64,000 nt of DNA from NCBI RefSeq assembly GCF_001429725.1, contig NZ_LMHV01000040.1, positions 317,794-381,793 of the forward strand, read 5' to 3'. The notes under the pieces are model-generated. The model ran no database searches. It had not been told where the DNA came from and saw only the letters and a program-made list of their open reading frames with translations. A program made the position numbers and the translations under genes. Of this stretch, positions 26,026 to 34,466 are shown in pieces (the stretch's first letter is position 1; each line of letters opens with the position of its first letter). This stretch comes from Rhizobium sp. Root708 (GTDB lineage: Bacteria; Pseudomonadota; Alphaproteobacteria; Rhizobiales; Rhizobiaceae).

Positions 26026-26830
26026 CCGTTCGCAGCGTTCGCCGCTGCTCCTGAAGATCGCCGCCGCCGGTGGCCTGCTCTTCCTGCATTTGCCGATCCT
26101 TCTGATCTTCGTCTACGCTTTCACGACCGAAGAAAAGAGCTATCAGTGGCCGCCACCGGGCCTGACCCTGCAGTGGTTCCCTATTGCCTGGAACCGGCCG
26201 GATGTCTGGGCTGCCCTTGGACTGTCGGTGCAGGTCGCGGTGATCGCTACATCGATCGCGCTGGTGCTCGGCACGCTCTGCGCCGCCGCCGTCAGCCAGA
26301 CAAAGTTCTTCGGCCGTGAGGCGATCTCGCTGCTGGTCATCCTGCCGATCGCGCTCCCCGGTATCATCACCGGCATCGCGCTGCGCTCGGCCTTCAGCCT
26401 CTTCGACATCCCCTTCTCGGTCTGGACGATCGTGCTCGGCCACGCCACCTTCTGCGTCGTCGTCGTCTACAACAACGCCGTCGCACGCTTCCGCCGCACG
26501 TCGGGATCCCTGATAGAAGCGTCGATGGATCTTGGTGCCGATGGCTTCCAGACCTTCCGCCACGTCATCCTGCCGAATATCGGCACGGCGCTTCTTGCCG
26601 GCGGCATGCTCGCCTTCGCGCTGTCCTTCGACGAGGTCATCGTCACCACCTTCACCGGCGGCCAGCAATCGACGCTGCCGATCTGGATGCTCGAGGAACT
26701 CATCCGCCCGCGCCAGCGCCCTGTTACCAACGTGGTCGCGATGGTCGTGGTGCTCGTCACCTTCCTGCCGATCCTGGCAGCCTACTATCTCACTCGCGAC
26801 GGCGACCAGGTCGCCGGAGCCGGCAAATAA
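26015..26830 (+). CDS. Polyamine-type ABC transporter permease 2
   Basis: A 271-residue PotC/YdcV-type membrane subunit with six predicted helices. The N-terminal helix is LLFLHLPILLIFVYAFT, and the EAA loop is EASMDLGADGFQTFRHVILPNI (shown by its ends). FALSFDEVIVTTFTGG is a segment common to PotC proteins. The ATG at 26015 lies within the end of the preceding permease gene (11-bp overlap). It completes the importer, which has one binding protein, one ATPase and two permeases. The aldehyde dehydrogenase gene follows after 52 bases. Confidence 0.93.
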   Translation: MRSDRSQRSPLLLKIAAAGGLLFLHLPILLIFVYAFTTEEKSYQWPPPGLTLQWFPIAWNRPDVWAALGLSVQVAVIATSIALVLGTLCAAAVSQTKFFGREAISLLVILPIALPGIITGIALRSAFSLFDIPFSVWTIVLGHATFCVVVVYNNAVARFRRTSGSLIEASMDLGADGFQTFRHVILPNIGTALLAGGMLAFALSFDEVIVTTFTGGQQSTLPIWMLEELIRPRQRPVTNVVAMVVVLVTFLPILAAYYLTRDGDQVAGAGK

Positions 26831-26882
26831 ACAGGAAGCGGGATAAGCCCCATCCCGCCCCTCAAAGACAAGGGAGAACATA

Positions 26883-28310
26883 ATGGACACCGCGATGCTG
26901 ATTGGGTCCCGCTTCGAAGCGGGTACGGAAACGGAAGAGCACATTTTGAACCCGAAGACGGGCGAGACGGTGCTTGACCTGCCGGAAGCCTCGCTTGGCC
27001 AGATCGACGCCGCCGTAGACGCAGCGGAAAGCGCGTTCAAGCATTGGTCGCAGACGACGCCGGGCGAACGCTCCAGCTACCTCCTGAAGATCGCCGATGC
27101 GATCGAGAAGGATGCCGCCGGCTTTGCAGCCCTCGAAGCATTGAACTGCGGCAAGCCGATCAATGCCGTGCTCAACGACGAGATCCCCGCGATCGTCGAT
27201 TGCTATCGCTTCTTCGCCGGTGCGGTGCGCAACCTGCATGGCCCGGTCGCCGGCGAATACCTGCCCGGTCATACCTCGATGATCCGCCGCGACGCCGTAG
27301 GCATCGTGGGATCGATCGCGCCTTGGAACTACCCGCTGATGATGATGGCCTGGAAGCTGGCGCCGGCGATCGCGGGCGGCAACACCGTCGTCTTCAAGCC
27401 TTCGGAACAGACGCCGCTCACCGCCCTGAAGATGGCAAAGCTACTTTCCGAGATCCTGCCCGAAGGCGTCGTCAACGTCATTCTCGGCCGCGGCGAGAGC
27501 GTTGGCAATGCGCTGATCAATCACCCGAAAATCTCGATGCTGTCGATAACAGGCGATGTCGCGACCGGCAAGAAGGTGCTGCAGGCGGCCGCCAAGACCG
27601 TGAAACGCACGCATCTGGAACTCGGCGGCAAGGCTCCCGTCATAGTCTTCGACGACGCCGATATTGACGCGGTTGTGTCAGGCATCCGCACCTTCGGCTA
27701 CTACAATGCCGGCCAGGATTGCACCGCCGCCTGCCGCATCTATGCCGATGCCAAGGTCTACGACAAGTTCGTCGCCGACCTCTCCTCGGCCGTCTCCTCG
27801 ATCAAGTTCAACCAGGCTGACGATACCGAAAACGAAATCGGCCCGTTGATCTCCAAGCGCCAGCGCGACCGCGTCGAAAGCTTCGTCGCCCGCGCGGGCG
27901 AGCACAAGCACATGGAGATCACGACCGGCGGCAAGACATCAGGTGACAAGGGCTTCTTCTACGCCCCGACAGTCATTGCAGGCGCTACACAGGAGGATGA
28001 AATCGTCCGCCGCGAAGTCTTCGGCCCCGTCGTATCGGTGACCCGCTTCACGGATGTCGAGGATGCCGTCACCTGGGCAAACGACAGCGACTATGGCCTC
28101 GCTTCGTCTGTCTGGACCAAGGACATCAGCCGCGGCATGAAGACCGCCGCCCGCCTGCAATATGGCTGCACCTGGATCAACACCCACTTCATGCTCACCA
28201 ACGAGATGCCGCATGGCGGCCTGAAGCAATCGGGCTACGGCAAGGACATGTCCGTCTACGCACTGGAAGACTACACCGCCGTCCGCCACGTCATGATCAA
28301 CCACGGCTGA
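26883..28310 (+). CDS. patD: Gamma-aminobutyraldehyde dehydrogenase
   Basis: A 475-residue NAD-dependent aldehyde dehydrogenase. The catalytic Cys280 is in YYNAGQDCTAACRIY, the general base Glu246 is in THLELGGKAP, and Asn149 is in GSIAPWNYPLMM. The sequence is closest in feel to PatD/YdcW, which oxidises 4-aminobutanal from putrescine breakdown to GABA. Betaine aldehyde dehydrogenases are similar, so substrate choice rests on context: it follows a YdcSTUV-like importer. AAGGGAG lies before the ATG. No transaminase or oxidase for the first step lies in this operon. Confidence 0.87.
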   Translation: MDTAMLIGSRFEAGTETEEHILNPKTGETVLDLPEASLGQIDAAVDAAESAFKHWSQTTPGERSSYLLKIADAIEKDAAGFAALEALNCGKPINAVLNDEIPAIVDCYRFFAGAVRNLHGPVAGEYLPGHTSMIRRDAVGIVGSIAPWNYPLMMMAWKLAPAIAGGNTVVFKPSEQTPLTALKMAKLLSEILPEGVVNVILGRGESVGNALINHPKISMLSITGDVATGKKVLQAAAKTVKRTHLELGGKAPVIVFDDADIDAVVSGIRTFGYYNAGQDCTAACRIYADAKVYDKFVADLSSAVSSIKFNQADDTENEIGPLISKRQRDRVESFVARAGEHKHMEITTGGKTSGDKGFFYAPTVIAGATQEDEIVRREVFGPVVSVTRFTDVEDAVTWANDSDYGLASSVWTKDISRGMKTAARLQYGCTWINTHFMLTNEMPHGGLKQSGYGKDMSVYALEDYTAVRHVMINHG

Positions 28311-28333
28311 TCAGCGATCAACCACGGTTGATC
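28295..28333. repeat. 21-bp tandem duplication at the end of patD
   Basis: GATCAACCACGGCTGATC (28295-28312) is repeated as GATCAACCACGGTTGATC (28316-28333). Each unit is itself an imperfect palindrome (GATCAACC/GGTTGATC). The first copy carries the patD stop codon; the second lies just past it. It looks like a replication-slippage duplication. Confidence 0.6.
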
Positions 28334-28393
28334 CGCATGGCCGTGCCAGAGGCCCGGCCGCACCCAAAATAATAATACGCAAGGGGAGTCCAC

Positions 28394-28888
28394 ATGAAAC
28401 GCCGTACCGTTCTCGCCGCCTTTGGCGGCCTCTGCCTCGCCTCGACGCTTGCAGTTGCACCCGTCTATGCCGCCGATCAGGCGCCGCTCGAGGTCGTCCA
28501 GCAGTATCTGGCGGCCTGGAACGCCCATGACGCCGCGAAAGCCGCATCCTACTTCGACGAGAAGGTAAGCTACTACGACGCATCCGTCGGCAAGCCGACA
28601 GTCGGAAAGGCCGAAGCCAAGGCCGCGGTCATCGACAACTTCATGACCGCCGCGCCGGACCTGAAGTGGGTGATGCGCGGCGATCCGATCGTCAGCGGCA
28701 ACAAGGTTTCCTTCGAGTGGACCTTCACCGGCAACAACAGCGGTGCCTGGGCGGATGGCACGAAGGCGACCAACAAATCCTTCTCCTTCGATGGCGCCTC
28801 GGTTTTCGTCATAGAGAACAACGCCATCAGGCAGCAGTCGGATTACTATGATGCCCTCGGCTTCTACAAGCAGCTTGGCCTGATGTAA
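28394..28888 (+). CDS. Exported NTF2-like (SnoaL-type) protein
   Basis: A 164-residue protein with a Sec signal peptide (residues about 1-26, MKRRTVLAAFGGLCLAS to APVYAAD). The NTF2-like alpha-beta barrel follows: VVQQYLAAWNAHDAAKAASYF, then VSYYDASVGKPTVGKAEAK. The family covers ketosteroid-isomerase-like and polyketide-cyclase-like proteins with varied small-molecule roles, so no reaction can be given. It is 83 bases after patD on the same strand and may belong to that operon. AAGGGGAG precedes the ATG. Confidence 0.78.
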   Translation: MKRRTVLAAFGGLCLASTLAVAPVYAADQAPLEVVQQYLAAWNAHDAAKAASYFDEKVSYYDASVGKPTVGKAEAKAAVIDNFMTAAPDLKWVMRGDPIVSGNKVSFEWTFTGNNSGAWADGTKATNKSFSFDGASVFVIENNAIRQQSDYYDALGFYKQLGLM

Positions 28889-28999
28889 GCCGACAACGTT
28901 CCGGCGGCGCCCGCCCGGCGTCGCCGATTGCAGAGCTACGAATGGAACAAATTTCCTCGCACCGCGTCATCTAGGCGATGAACAAAGAGGACAAAATCC

Positions 29000-29173
29000 A
29001 TGCTTAAATGGGCTCTCATATTTTTCGTTATTTCGCTGCTCGCCGGCTTCTTCGGCTTCTCCGGCGTGTCCGCCGCCACCGCGACGATTGCGCGTGTTCT
29101 CTTCGGTATCGCGCTGGTGATTTTCCTGATCTTCCTGATCCTGGCGCTGATGGCCGGCAACGCGGTGCTTTAG
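29000..29173 (+). CDS. DUF1328 family small membrane protein
   Basis: A 57-residue micro-protein made almost only of two hydrophobic helices: MLKWALIFFVISLLAGFFG and ARVLFGIALVIFLIFLILAL, with the short linker FSGVSAATATI. This pattern is DUF1328 (YtjA-like), whose function is not established; members are often linked to stress responses. AGAGGA precedes the ATG at 29000. The stop codon overlaps the end of a decayed cyclase gene on the other strand. Confidence 0.85.
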   Translation: MLKWALIFFVISLLAGFFGFSGVSAATATIARVLFGIALVIFLIFLILALMAGNAVL

Positions 29174-29527
29174 TCGGCTGCGCGCTGAGCGGAGAACAGG
29201 GGCACCGAGTCCTTGAAGCCTTTTCAGCGACACGGCACCCTGAAAAGCAAGACCGCGTGCTGCCGCTTCGGCGGCAGTTCGCGTATTCAGGCAGACGAGC
29301 GACTGCGACGGACCGGCAACCGCGGAAACGCGGGCCACGAAATTGACCGTCCTTCCGAAAATATCGCCGTCGCGCGACACGCTCCCGGCTTTGCTGCTCG
29401 AGGGTAAGCGACACCTTCGTCGCTACCGGCTCGACCATCGTCTGGCTGGCGAACTCGAACGAGAAGATCTGCCTTTCACCCCCTCCGCCAGAACATCGGG
29501 GGCGATGCCGGCGTTCAGCCAATCGGG
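29170..29527 (-). pseudogene. Remnant of a class III adenylate cyclase, C-terminal part only
   Basis: Three reading frames must be joined to recover a cyclase C-terminus. The first, starting right after the DUF1345 stop, gives DWLNAGIAPDVLAEGVK and, after the break point, TMVEPVATKVSLTLEQQ. The second gives GDIFGRTVNFVARVSAVAGP, the signature of the nucleotide-binding region. The third gives GFKDSVPLFSAQRAAD and a stop at 29170-29172, where one extra A in AAAA shifts the frame. The N-terminal domain and the first metal Asp are missing, so it cannot make an active enzyme. The intact cyclase at 57777 belongs to a different subgroup. Confidence 0.72.
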
Positions 29528-30202
29528 TTAGAGCAGGCTCGCGCCGACGTTGATGGCAAGCGCCAGAATGGTGGTGTTGAACAGGAACGACAAGATGGAA
29601 TGCAGCAGCGTCAGCTTGCGCATCTCCACCGACGTCGTTGCAACATCGGCCGTCTGCGAGGCGACACCGATGGTGAAGGAGTAGTAGAGGAAATCCCAGT
29701 AGATCGGCTCCTCCACCCCATCTGGAAACTTCAGGCCTTCGCCTTTGTCTTCGCCGCCATAGAACCGATGCGCGTAGTGCACGGTAAACAGCGTATGGAG
29801 AAACACCCAGGAAATCAGGATGGTGACGATCGCCGCCAGCGCTCTTGTAAGTGCCACGCTTGGCGCTGCGTCCTTGACGGAATGCAACTCGAGGCCAATG
29901 CCGGCAATGCTGGCAAGTGCAGCCGAGATCGACAGGAAGAGCAGCAGCGAGTCGGAAAAATCCAGATCCTCGGCCTTTTTCCGGATCGTCTCGACGCTTG
30001 CTCGCAGCATCCGCCGCCATGTCGCGGCAATGAAGACGACCGCGGAGACATTCCAGCCCGCGAGCAGATTGCGGGCATTCACCTCCCGCGTCGTCAAAAG
30101 AAGGAAAACGAGGAGGCCGGCTAAGAGAGAGACAAGCACGACGACATGCTTGTACGCCAGCTGCGTCAAGCGGCTTGTCCGACCGTGTCGTTCGTACGCC
30201 AT
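29528..30202 (-). CDS. DUF1345 family membrane protein
   Basis: A 224-residue inner-membrane protein with about five helices (VVLVSLLAGLLVFLLL; LLLFLSISAALASIAGIGL; LAAIVTILISWVFLHTLFTV). The family signature WDFLYYSFTIGVASQTADV lies at about residues 168-186. DUF1345 members resemble half of a voltage-gated ion channel in the TSDV region, but no function has been shown. The gene stands alone; the decayed cyclase tail begins directly after its stop codon, suggesting that a deletion joined the two. Confidence 0.85.
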   Translation of the reverse strand: MAYERHGRTSRLTQLAYKHVVVLVSLLAGLLVFLLLTTREVNARNLLAGWNVSAVVFIAATWRRMLRASVETIRKKAEDLDFSDSLLLFLSISAALASIAGIGLELHSVKDAAPSVALTRALAAIVTILISWVFLHTLFTVHYAHRFYGGEDKGEGLKFPDGVEEPIYWDFLYYSFTIGVASQTADVATTSVEMRKLTLLHSILSFLFNTTILALAINVGASLL

Positions 30203-30268
30203 GAATTGCTCCGCCGGTGCGAGAATACCTTTGATATCAGCTTGATACCGGCAAGAGCAATATGGGCC

Positions 30269-31000
30269 TCAGCCCGTCCAGCCGCCATCGACGACATGGA
30301 TCTGGCCGGTGGTGAACCCGGCCTCGTCACCGGCGAGATAGGTGACCAGCGCGGCGATTTCTTCCGGCGTCGCAATCCGGCCCATCGGCTGGCGGCCGAT
30401 GAAATCCTTCAAGGCCTTCTCGTAGTCGCCAGTGGCGCGCAGGCGATCATGCAGCGAGGGGCTGTCCACCGTGCCCGGGCAGATCGCGTTGGCGCGAATA
30501 CCCTTGGCGACGAAATCCGACGCGATCGACTTGGTGAGGCCGATAACGGCCGCCTTCGAGGCGCTATAGGCGAAGCGATTGGGAACGCCCTTAACGCTGG
30601 AGGCAACCGACGCCATATTGACGATCGATCCCTTGCCCTTCTCCAGCATCCCGGGGAGAAAGGTCCGGCACGTCGTGTACATCGCCTTGGCGTTGAGGTT
30701 GAAGGAGAAATCCCAATCCTTCTCGTCGCAGTCGAGGATCGTCCCGGCATGGACGAAGCCTGCGCAGTTGAAGAGAACATCGATCGGCCCGACCTCGGCA
30801 GCAAAGGCGCGGACCGCATCACCGTCGAGCACATCAAGGATGCGCTTGTCCGCTCCATCGAGCGTGGAAAGCGTCTTCTCGTTGATATCGGTGGCGTAGA
30901 CATGCGCGCCCAGCGAAAGGAAGCGCTCGGCGCTCGCGCGCCCGATACCCTGACCCGCCGCCGTGATGACGACCTTCCTGCCTTCCAGACCGTGACTCAT
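30269..31000 (-). CDS. Short-chain dehydrogenase, 2-keto-3-deoxy-L-fuconate dehydrogenase-like
   Basis: A 243-residue SDR oxidoreductase. The NAD-binding glycine motif AAGQGIG is at residues 14-20, the NCAG motif at 78-81, the active-site Ser near 131-135 and YxxxK at Tyr145/Lys149 (YSASK). The sequence resembles the KDF dehydrogenase/BDH2 (DHRS6) branch. The frame is open to 31039, but the ATG at 31000 has GGGAGGA. It is divergent from an L-fuconolactonase-like amidohydrolase, which supports a role in L-fucose or a related deoxysugar pathway. The substrate assignment is inference. Confidence 0.8.
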   Translation of the reverse strand: MSHGLEGRKVVITAAGQGIGRASAERFLSLGAHVYATDINEKTLSTLDGADKRILDVLDGDAVRAFAAEVGPIDVLFNCAGFVHAGTILDCDEKDWDFSFNLNAKAMYTTCRTFLPGMLEKGKGSIVNMASVASSVKGVPNRFAYSASKAAVIGLTKSIASDFVAKGIRANAICPGTVDSPSLHDRLRATGDYEKALKDFIGRQPMGRIATPEEIAALVTYLAGDEAGFTTGQIHVVDGGWTG

Positions 31001-31203
31001 ACGTCCTCCCGAATAATCCAGCGCTTGCGGCGCATTCATTCATATGCAAACAATATATTCACATTGACGTCAACCGAAGTGGAGTGCGGTTTCGTCGTCG
31101 AAGGAAACCTAATCGATTTCATGTCGCCCGGCATGGCAAATCTGGTCTCGCAAGAGACCAAGACGCGTCCCTGCGGCAAGATCACTCAGTGGGAGGAAAC
31201 CGC

Positions 31204-32040
31204 ATGCTTTTCGACACTCACCTGCACATCGTTGATCGGCAAGCGCTCGATTATCCCTGGCTGTCGGGTGCGGGTGATCTCAATCGCGACAATCTCTACG
31301 AAGACTATGCGCGCGATGCCCTGCGCTGCGGAATCTCGAATGTCCTTCACATGGAGGTGGACGTCGCAACTGATCGCATCGACGACGAGACGAACTACAT
31401 CCGGGAGATCAGCCGTCGGCCGGGAAGTTTGGTTCGCGGGGTGATTGCCGCCTGCCGTCCTGAGGAAGAGAGCTTCGCATCCCACCTCGAGCAGTCGCTT
31501 GCCGATCCCTTCGTCAAGGGCTTCCGCCGCGTCCTGCATGTGGCGCCCGACGACACCGCCGCGCAGCCGATCTTCCGCGAAAACATCAAGCGGCTGTCCG
31601 CAACCCGCATGACCTTCGATCTCTGCGCCCTCCCTCACCAGTTCGAGACCGTTCTCGGCCTCGTCGATCACTGCCCTGATGTCCGCTTCATTCTCGACCA
31701 TTGCGCCAATCCGCCGATCAAGAGCGGCATGAGCGACATCTGGCGCAAGGGCATCACCGAATTTGCCCGCCGCCCGAACGTGACGGCGAAAATCTCGGGC
31801 GTCATAGCCTACGGCGATCTGGAAAACTGGTCGGTCGAGAGCCTCCGCCCCTATGTCGAGCACACGATCGGCAGCTTCGGCTGGGATCGTATCGTCTGGG
31901 GCAGCGACTGGCCGGTCTGCACGCTGGGCGGCGGGCTGACGCCCTGGGTCGCGGCCACACATGCGCTGACATCCGGCTGCAACGCCGAGGAACGCGACAA
32001 GCTCTACCAGGCCAATGCCAAGCGCATCTGGTCGATGTGA
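31204..32040 (+). CDS. Amidohydrolase family protein, L-fuconolactonase-like
   Basis: A 278-residue metal-dependent TIM-barrel hydrolase of the COG3618 group (sugar lactonases and 2-pyrone-4,6-dicarboxylate lactonase). It begins MLFDTHLHIVDRQALDYPWL, where THLH is the metal motif. A His is in FILDHCANP and the catalytic Asp in IVWGSDWPVCTLGG. The frame runs upstream to 31084, but GGGAGG precedes the ATG at 31204. It faces the SDR gene across a 203-bp divergent gap. Lactone hydrolysis followed by dehydrogenation fits non-phosphorylated L-fucose breakdown, although no fucose dehydrogenase or dehydratase is next to it. Confidence 0.8.
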   Translation: MLFDTHLHIVDRQALDYPWLSGAGDLNRDNLYEDYARDALRCGISNVLHMEVDVATDRIDDETNYIREISRRPGSLVRGVIAACRPEEESFASHLEQSLADPFVKGFRRVLHVAPDDTAAQPIFRENIKRLSATRMTFDLCALPHQFETVLGLVDHCPDVRFILDHCANPPIKSGMSDIWRKGITEFARRPNVTAKISGVIAYGDLENWSVESLRPYVEHTIGSFGWDRIVWGSDWPVCTLGGGLTPWVAATHALTSGCNAEERDKLYQANAKRIWSM

Positions 32041-32045
32041 ATCGA

Positions 32046-32076
32046 AAAAGGGCGGCGCCGATGGCACCGCCCTTTT
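32046..32076. terminator. Bidirectional terminator between the lactonase and tal
   Basis: AAAAGGGCGGCGCC (32046-32059) pairs, with one G-T type mismatch, with GGCACCGCCCTTTT (32063-32076), leaving a 3-nt loop. The T-run (and A-run for the other strand) suits both convergent genes. Confidence 0.88.
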
Positions 32077-32097
32077 CTTTTGGAGCGCTCGTTAGCC

Positions 32098-33063
32098 TTA
32101 GGCGGCAGCGAGCTGCAATTCCTTCTGGACCATGGCGCGAAGCGTGCCGAGATCCTTTGCGAAGGCGCGGATACCTTCGGCGAGCTTTTCGGTCGCCATC
32201 GCGTCTTCGTTCATCATCCAGCGGAAGGTCTTTTCGTCGACGTTGATCTTCGACGCCGGCTTCGTCACCTCTGGCGAGAGCTTGCGCTCGAGCTTGCCTT
32301 GGTCGTTGGAGAGTTCGTCGAGCAGGTTCGGCGCGATCGTCAGACGGTCGCAACCGGCCAAGGCTTCGATTTCACCGGCGCTGCGGAACGAGGCACCCAT
32401 GACGATCGTCTTGATGTCGTTGGCCTTGTAGTAGTTGTAGATGTCACGAACGGAGACAACGCCCGGATCTTCCTCAGGCGTGTAGTCCTTGCCGGTCGAC
32501 TTCTTGTACCAGTCGAGGATGCGGCCCACGAACGGCGAGATCAGGAACACCTTGGCGTCGGCGCAGGCAACGGCCTGGGCCTTCGAGAACAGAAGCGTCA
32601 GGTTGCAGTCGATGCCTTCCTTCTGCAGGATCTCGGCAGCGCGGATGCCTTCCCAGGTCGACGCAAGCTTGATGAGGATGCGGTCGCGTTCGATGCCACG
32701 TTCCTTGTAGGACGCGATGATGCTGTGGGCCTTTTCGATCGAAGCCTTGGTGTCGAAGGACAGATCGGCATCGACTTCAGTCGATACACGGCCGGGCACC
32801 AGCTTGGACAGTGCGGCACCGACGGAAATCGCCAGACGATCGGCAACGGCAGCCGAAACGGCGTCCGGGTTACCGCCCTGCTTCTTGCCCCAGGCAACGG
32901 CTTCCTTGATCGCGTCAGCGAACATCGGCGTGCCGAGTGCCTTGAGCACGATGCTCGGGTTCGTGGTGCAATCGACCGGCTTCAGGCGGGCAACGGCCTC
33001 GATGTCACCGGTATCGGCAACGACGGTGGTAATTTCGCGGAGTTGGTCAAGCTTGGATGTCAT
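32098..33063 (-). CDS. tal: Transaldolase
   Basis: A 321-residue TalB-type transaldolase of the pentose-phosphate pathway, moving a three-carbon unit between sedoheptulose 7-phosphate and glyceraldehyde 3-phosphate. The Schiff-base Lys132 is in RILIKLASTWEGIRA and Asp17 in VVADTGD, both at the same numbers as in E. coli TalB. The ATG at 33063 (AAAGGAC upstream) gives the TalB length; a frame open to 33117 is not needed. It is divergent from a SorC-type regulator and fits the pentose and polyol catabolic genes nearby. Confidence 0.96.
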   Translation of the reverse strand: MTSKLDQLREITTVVADTGDIEAVARLKPVDCTTNPSIVLKALGTPMFADAIKEAVAWGKKQGGNPDAVSAAVADRLAISVGAALSKLVPGRVSTEVDADLSFDTKASIEKAHSIIASYKERGIERDRILIKLASTWEGIRAAEILQKEGIDCNLTLLFSKAQAVACADAKVFLISPFVGRILDWYKKSTGKDYTPEEDPGVVSVRDIYNYYKANDIKTIVMGASFRSAGEIEALAGCDRLTIAPNLLDELSNDQGKLERKLSPEVTKPASKINVDEKTFRWMMNEDAMATEKLAEGIRAFAKDLGTLRAMVQKELQLAAA

Positions 33064-33471
33064 GGCTACTGGTCCTTTTGACTTGAGCTGCGAACCGGCA
33101 CGAATATCGCCCGGCAAATCTGTCTACGAAAAAACTGTATTGTTCATCGGATCGCACCCACCGTTTCCGAGCGGGCCGCTGATGTGGGGGACGGTCGTAT
33201 CGCCGTTACGGAAAGACGTCATGCTTCGGATGCGCGGCTCGTCAAGCCGCAGCGCAAATGCCGACGATGACTTACCGCTTGCCCGCACATTGCCTCCTCG
33301 GACGCACAAGGCGACTACTTCACGGTGACTATCGCTATTCCGACCCAGATATGTCAAGGACATTTGTGCATTTCAATTGACATAAGTGTCACACCCGTCA
33401 TTATCGGGCGGAACAACGAACCTGTCCTGGCTTGATGGTAGATCTAGGGCGCCAATCGCTCCGGAGGAGAT
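33064..33471. other. 408-bp intergenic region between tal and a SorC regulator
   Basis: No protein gene is convincing here; a 79-codon minus-strand frame lacks recognisable features. It must hold the divergent promoters of tal and the SorC gene. The right part is AT-richer and carries inverted repeats at 33350-33391 (annotated separately). Confidence 0.6.
33350..33391. promoter_or_regulatory. Nested inverted repeats upstream of the SorC regulator
   Basis: TATGTCAA (33350-33357) and TTGACATA (33377-33384) are perfect 8-bp arms 19 nt apart. The right arm shares bases with a second dyad, TGACA (33378-33382)/TGTCA (33387-33391). They lie 80-122 bases before the regulator start and are candidate autoregulatory sites; part may instead be a TTGACA -35 element. 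Confidence 0.45.
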
Positions 33472-34455
33472 GTGGCCAAGCTTAAACGCGGAACGCACAC
33501 GGCTTATTCTGAAGCATCGTCGTTGAGATTGCGTGCGGCTTGGCTCTACTACAATCAGGGGCTGACGCAAAAGGACGTCGCCGAGCAGCTCGGCATCAGC
33601 CGCACAACCGTAATCCGCCTGCTGGACGAGGCGATGAAGCGCAGCGAAGTGCAGATCTGGATCAACGACTCGATCGGCGACTGCGTCGAGCTGTCGGTGA
33701 AGCTGGAGCGCGCCTATGGCCTCGATGAAGCGATCGTTGTGCCGGCCCCGGCGCAGCCGGATGCCAGCTCGCTGGCAAAAAGCGTCGGCCTTGCCTTGGG
33801 ACAATTTCTCTCCGAAGCCATTCCCGACGACTACACCATCGGCGTCGGCTGGGGCCGCACCATGACAGCCTCGCTCTCAAGCTTCCGCCCGCCACGCCGC
33901 GACAATTGCAAGGTGGTCTCCCTGCTCGGCGGCGTCGTCGCGGTCCATCAGACCAACCCGATCGATTACACCTGGCGGCTCGCAAGCCAGCTCGGAGCCG
34001 AATGCTACATGTTCCTGGCGCCGCTGCTGGTCGATTCGACGGAGACGAAGCGGAACCTGATCGAGAAGTGCGGCCTGGACACGATCTACAGGCTGGCGGA
34101 AACGCTGGATCTTGCGATCGTCAGCTGTGGCGATATCGGCCCGCACTCGACCTCCCTATCGGAGGGATGGATCTCGAAGGCGGAACTGCAGCAGCTGATC
34201 GACGCCGGATGCGTCTGCGATACCATGTTCAACTTCCTCGACAAGGACGGCAACACGATCGATCACTCGATCAACAGCCGTGTCATGTCGGTGGATCTCG
34301 ATACGCTGAAGAAAGCCAAGCATATCGTCTTGTCATCGGGCGGCGCGCACCGGGCCGTGGCAATCCGGGCGACCATCAAGCGCATCGGCTGCAATACGCT
34401 GATTACCGATGAGAGTGCCGCCAAGGCTCTGCTCGAGCTGGCTGACGCTACCTGA
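33472..34455 (+). CDS. SorC family sugar-responsive regulator
   Basis: A 327-residue regulator. The N-terminal helix-turn-helix is at about residues 30-55 (TQKDVAEQLGISRTTVIRLLDEA, shown by its ends). The C-terminal sugar-phosphate-binding domain contains TIGVGWGRTM, VVSLLGGVV and ADITDESAAKALLEL-like end segments typical of SorC/DeoR-type sensors. The start is GTG at 33472, eight bases after GGAGGAG. It is divergent from tal, so it may regulate tal or genes elsewhere. It is a paralogue of the smo operon regulator at 47826, sharing only the overall plan. Confidence 0.87.
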   Translation: MAKLKRGTHTAYSEASSLRLRAAWLYYNQGLTQKDVAEQLGISRTTVIRLLDEAMKRSEVQIWINDSIGDCVELSVKLERAYGLDEAIVVPAPAQPDASSLAKSVGLALGQFLSEAIPDDYTIGVGWGRTMTASLSSFRPPRRDNCKVVSLLGGVVAVHQTNPIDYTWRLASQLGAECYMFLAPLLVDSTETKRNLIEKCGLDTIYRLAETLDLAIVSCGDIGPHSTSLSEGWISKAELQQLIDAGCVCDTMFNFLDKDGNTIDHSINSRVMSVDLDTLKKAKHIVLSSGGAHRAVAIRATIKRIGCNTLITDESAAKALLELADAT

Positions 34456-34466
34456 AAGCCCAGCGT

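Noticed and set aside
26012..27040. 342-codon minus-strand frame opposite the second permease
   Set aside because: It crosses two genes of the coherent polyamine operon and has no domain or ribosome site.
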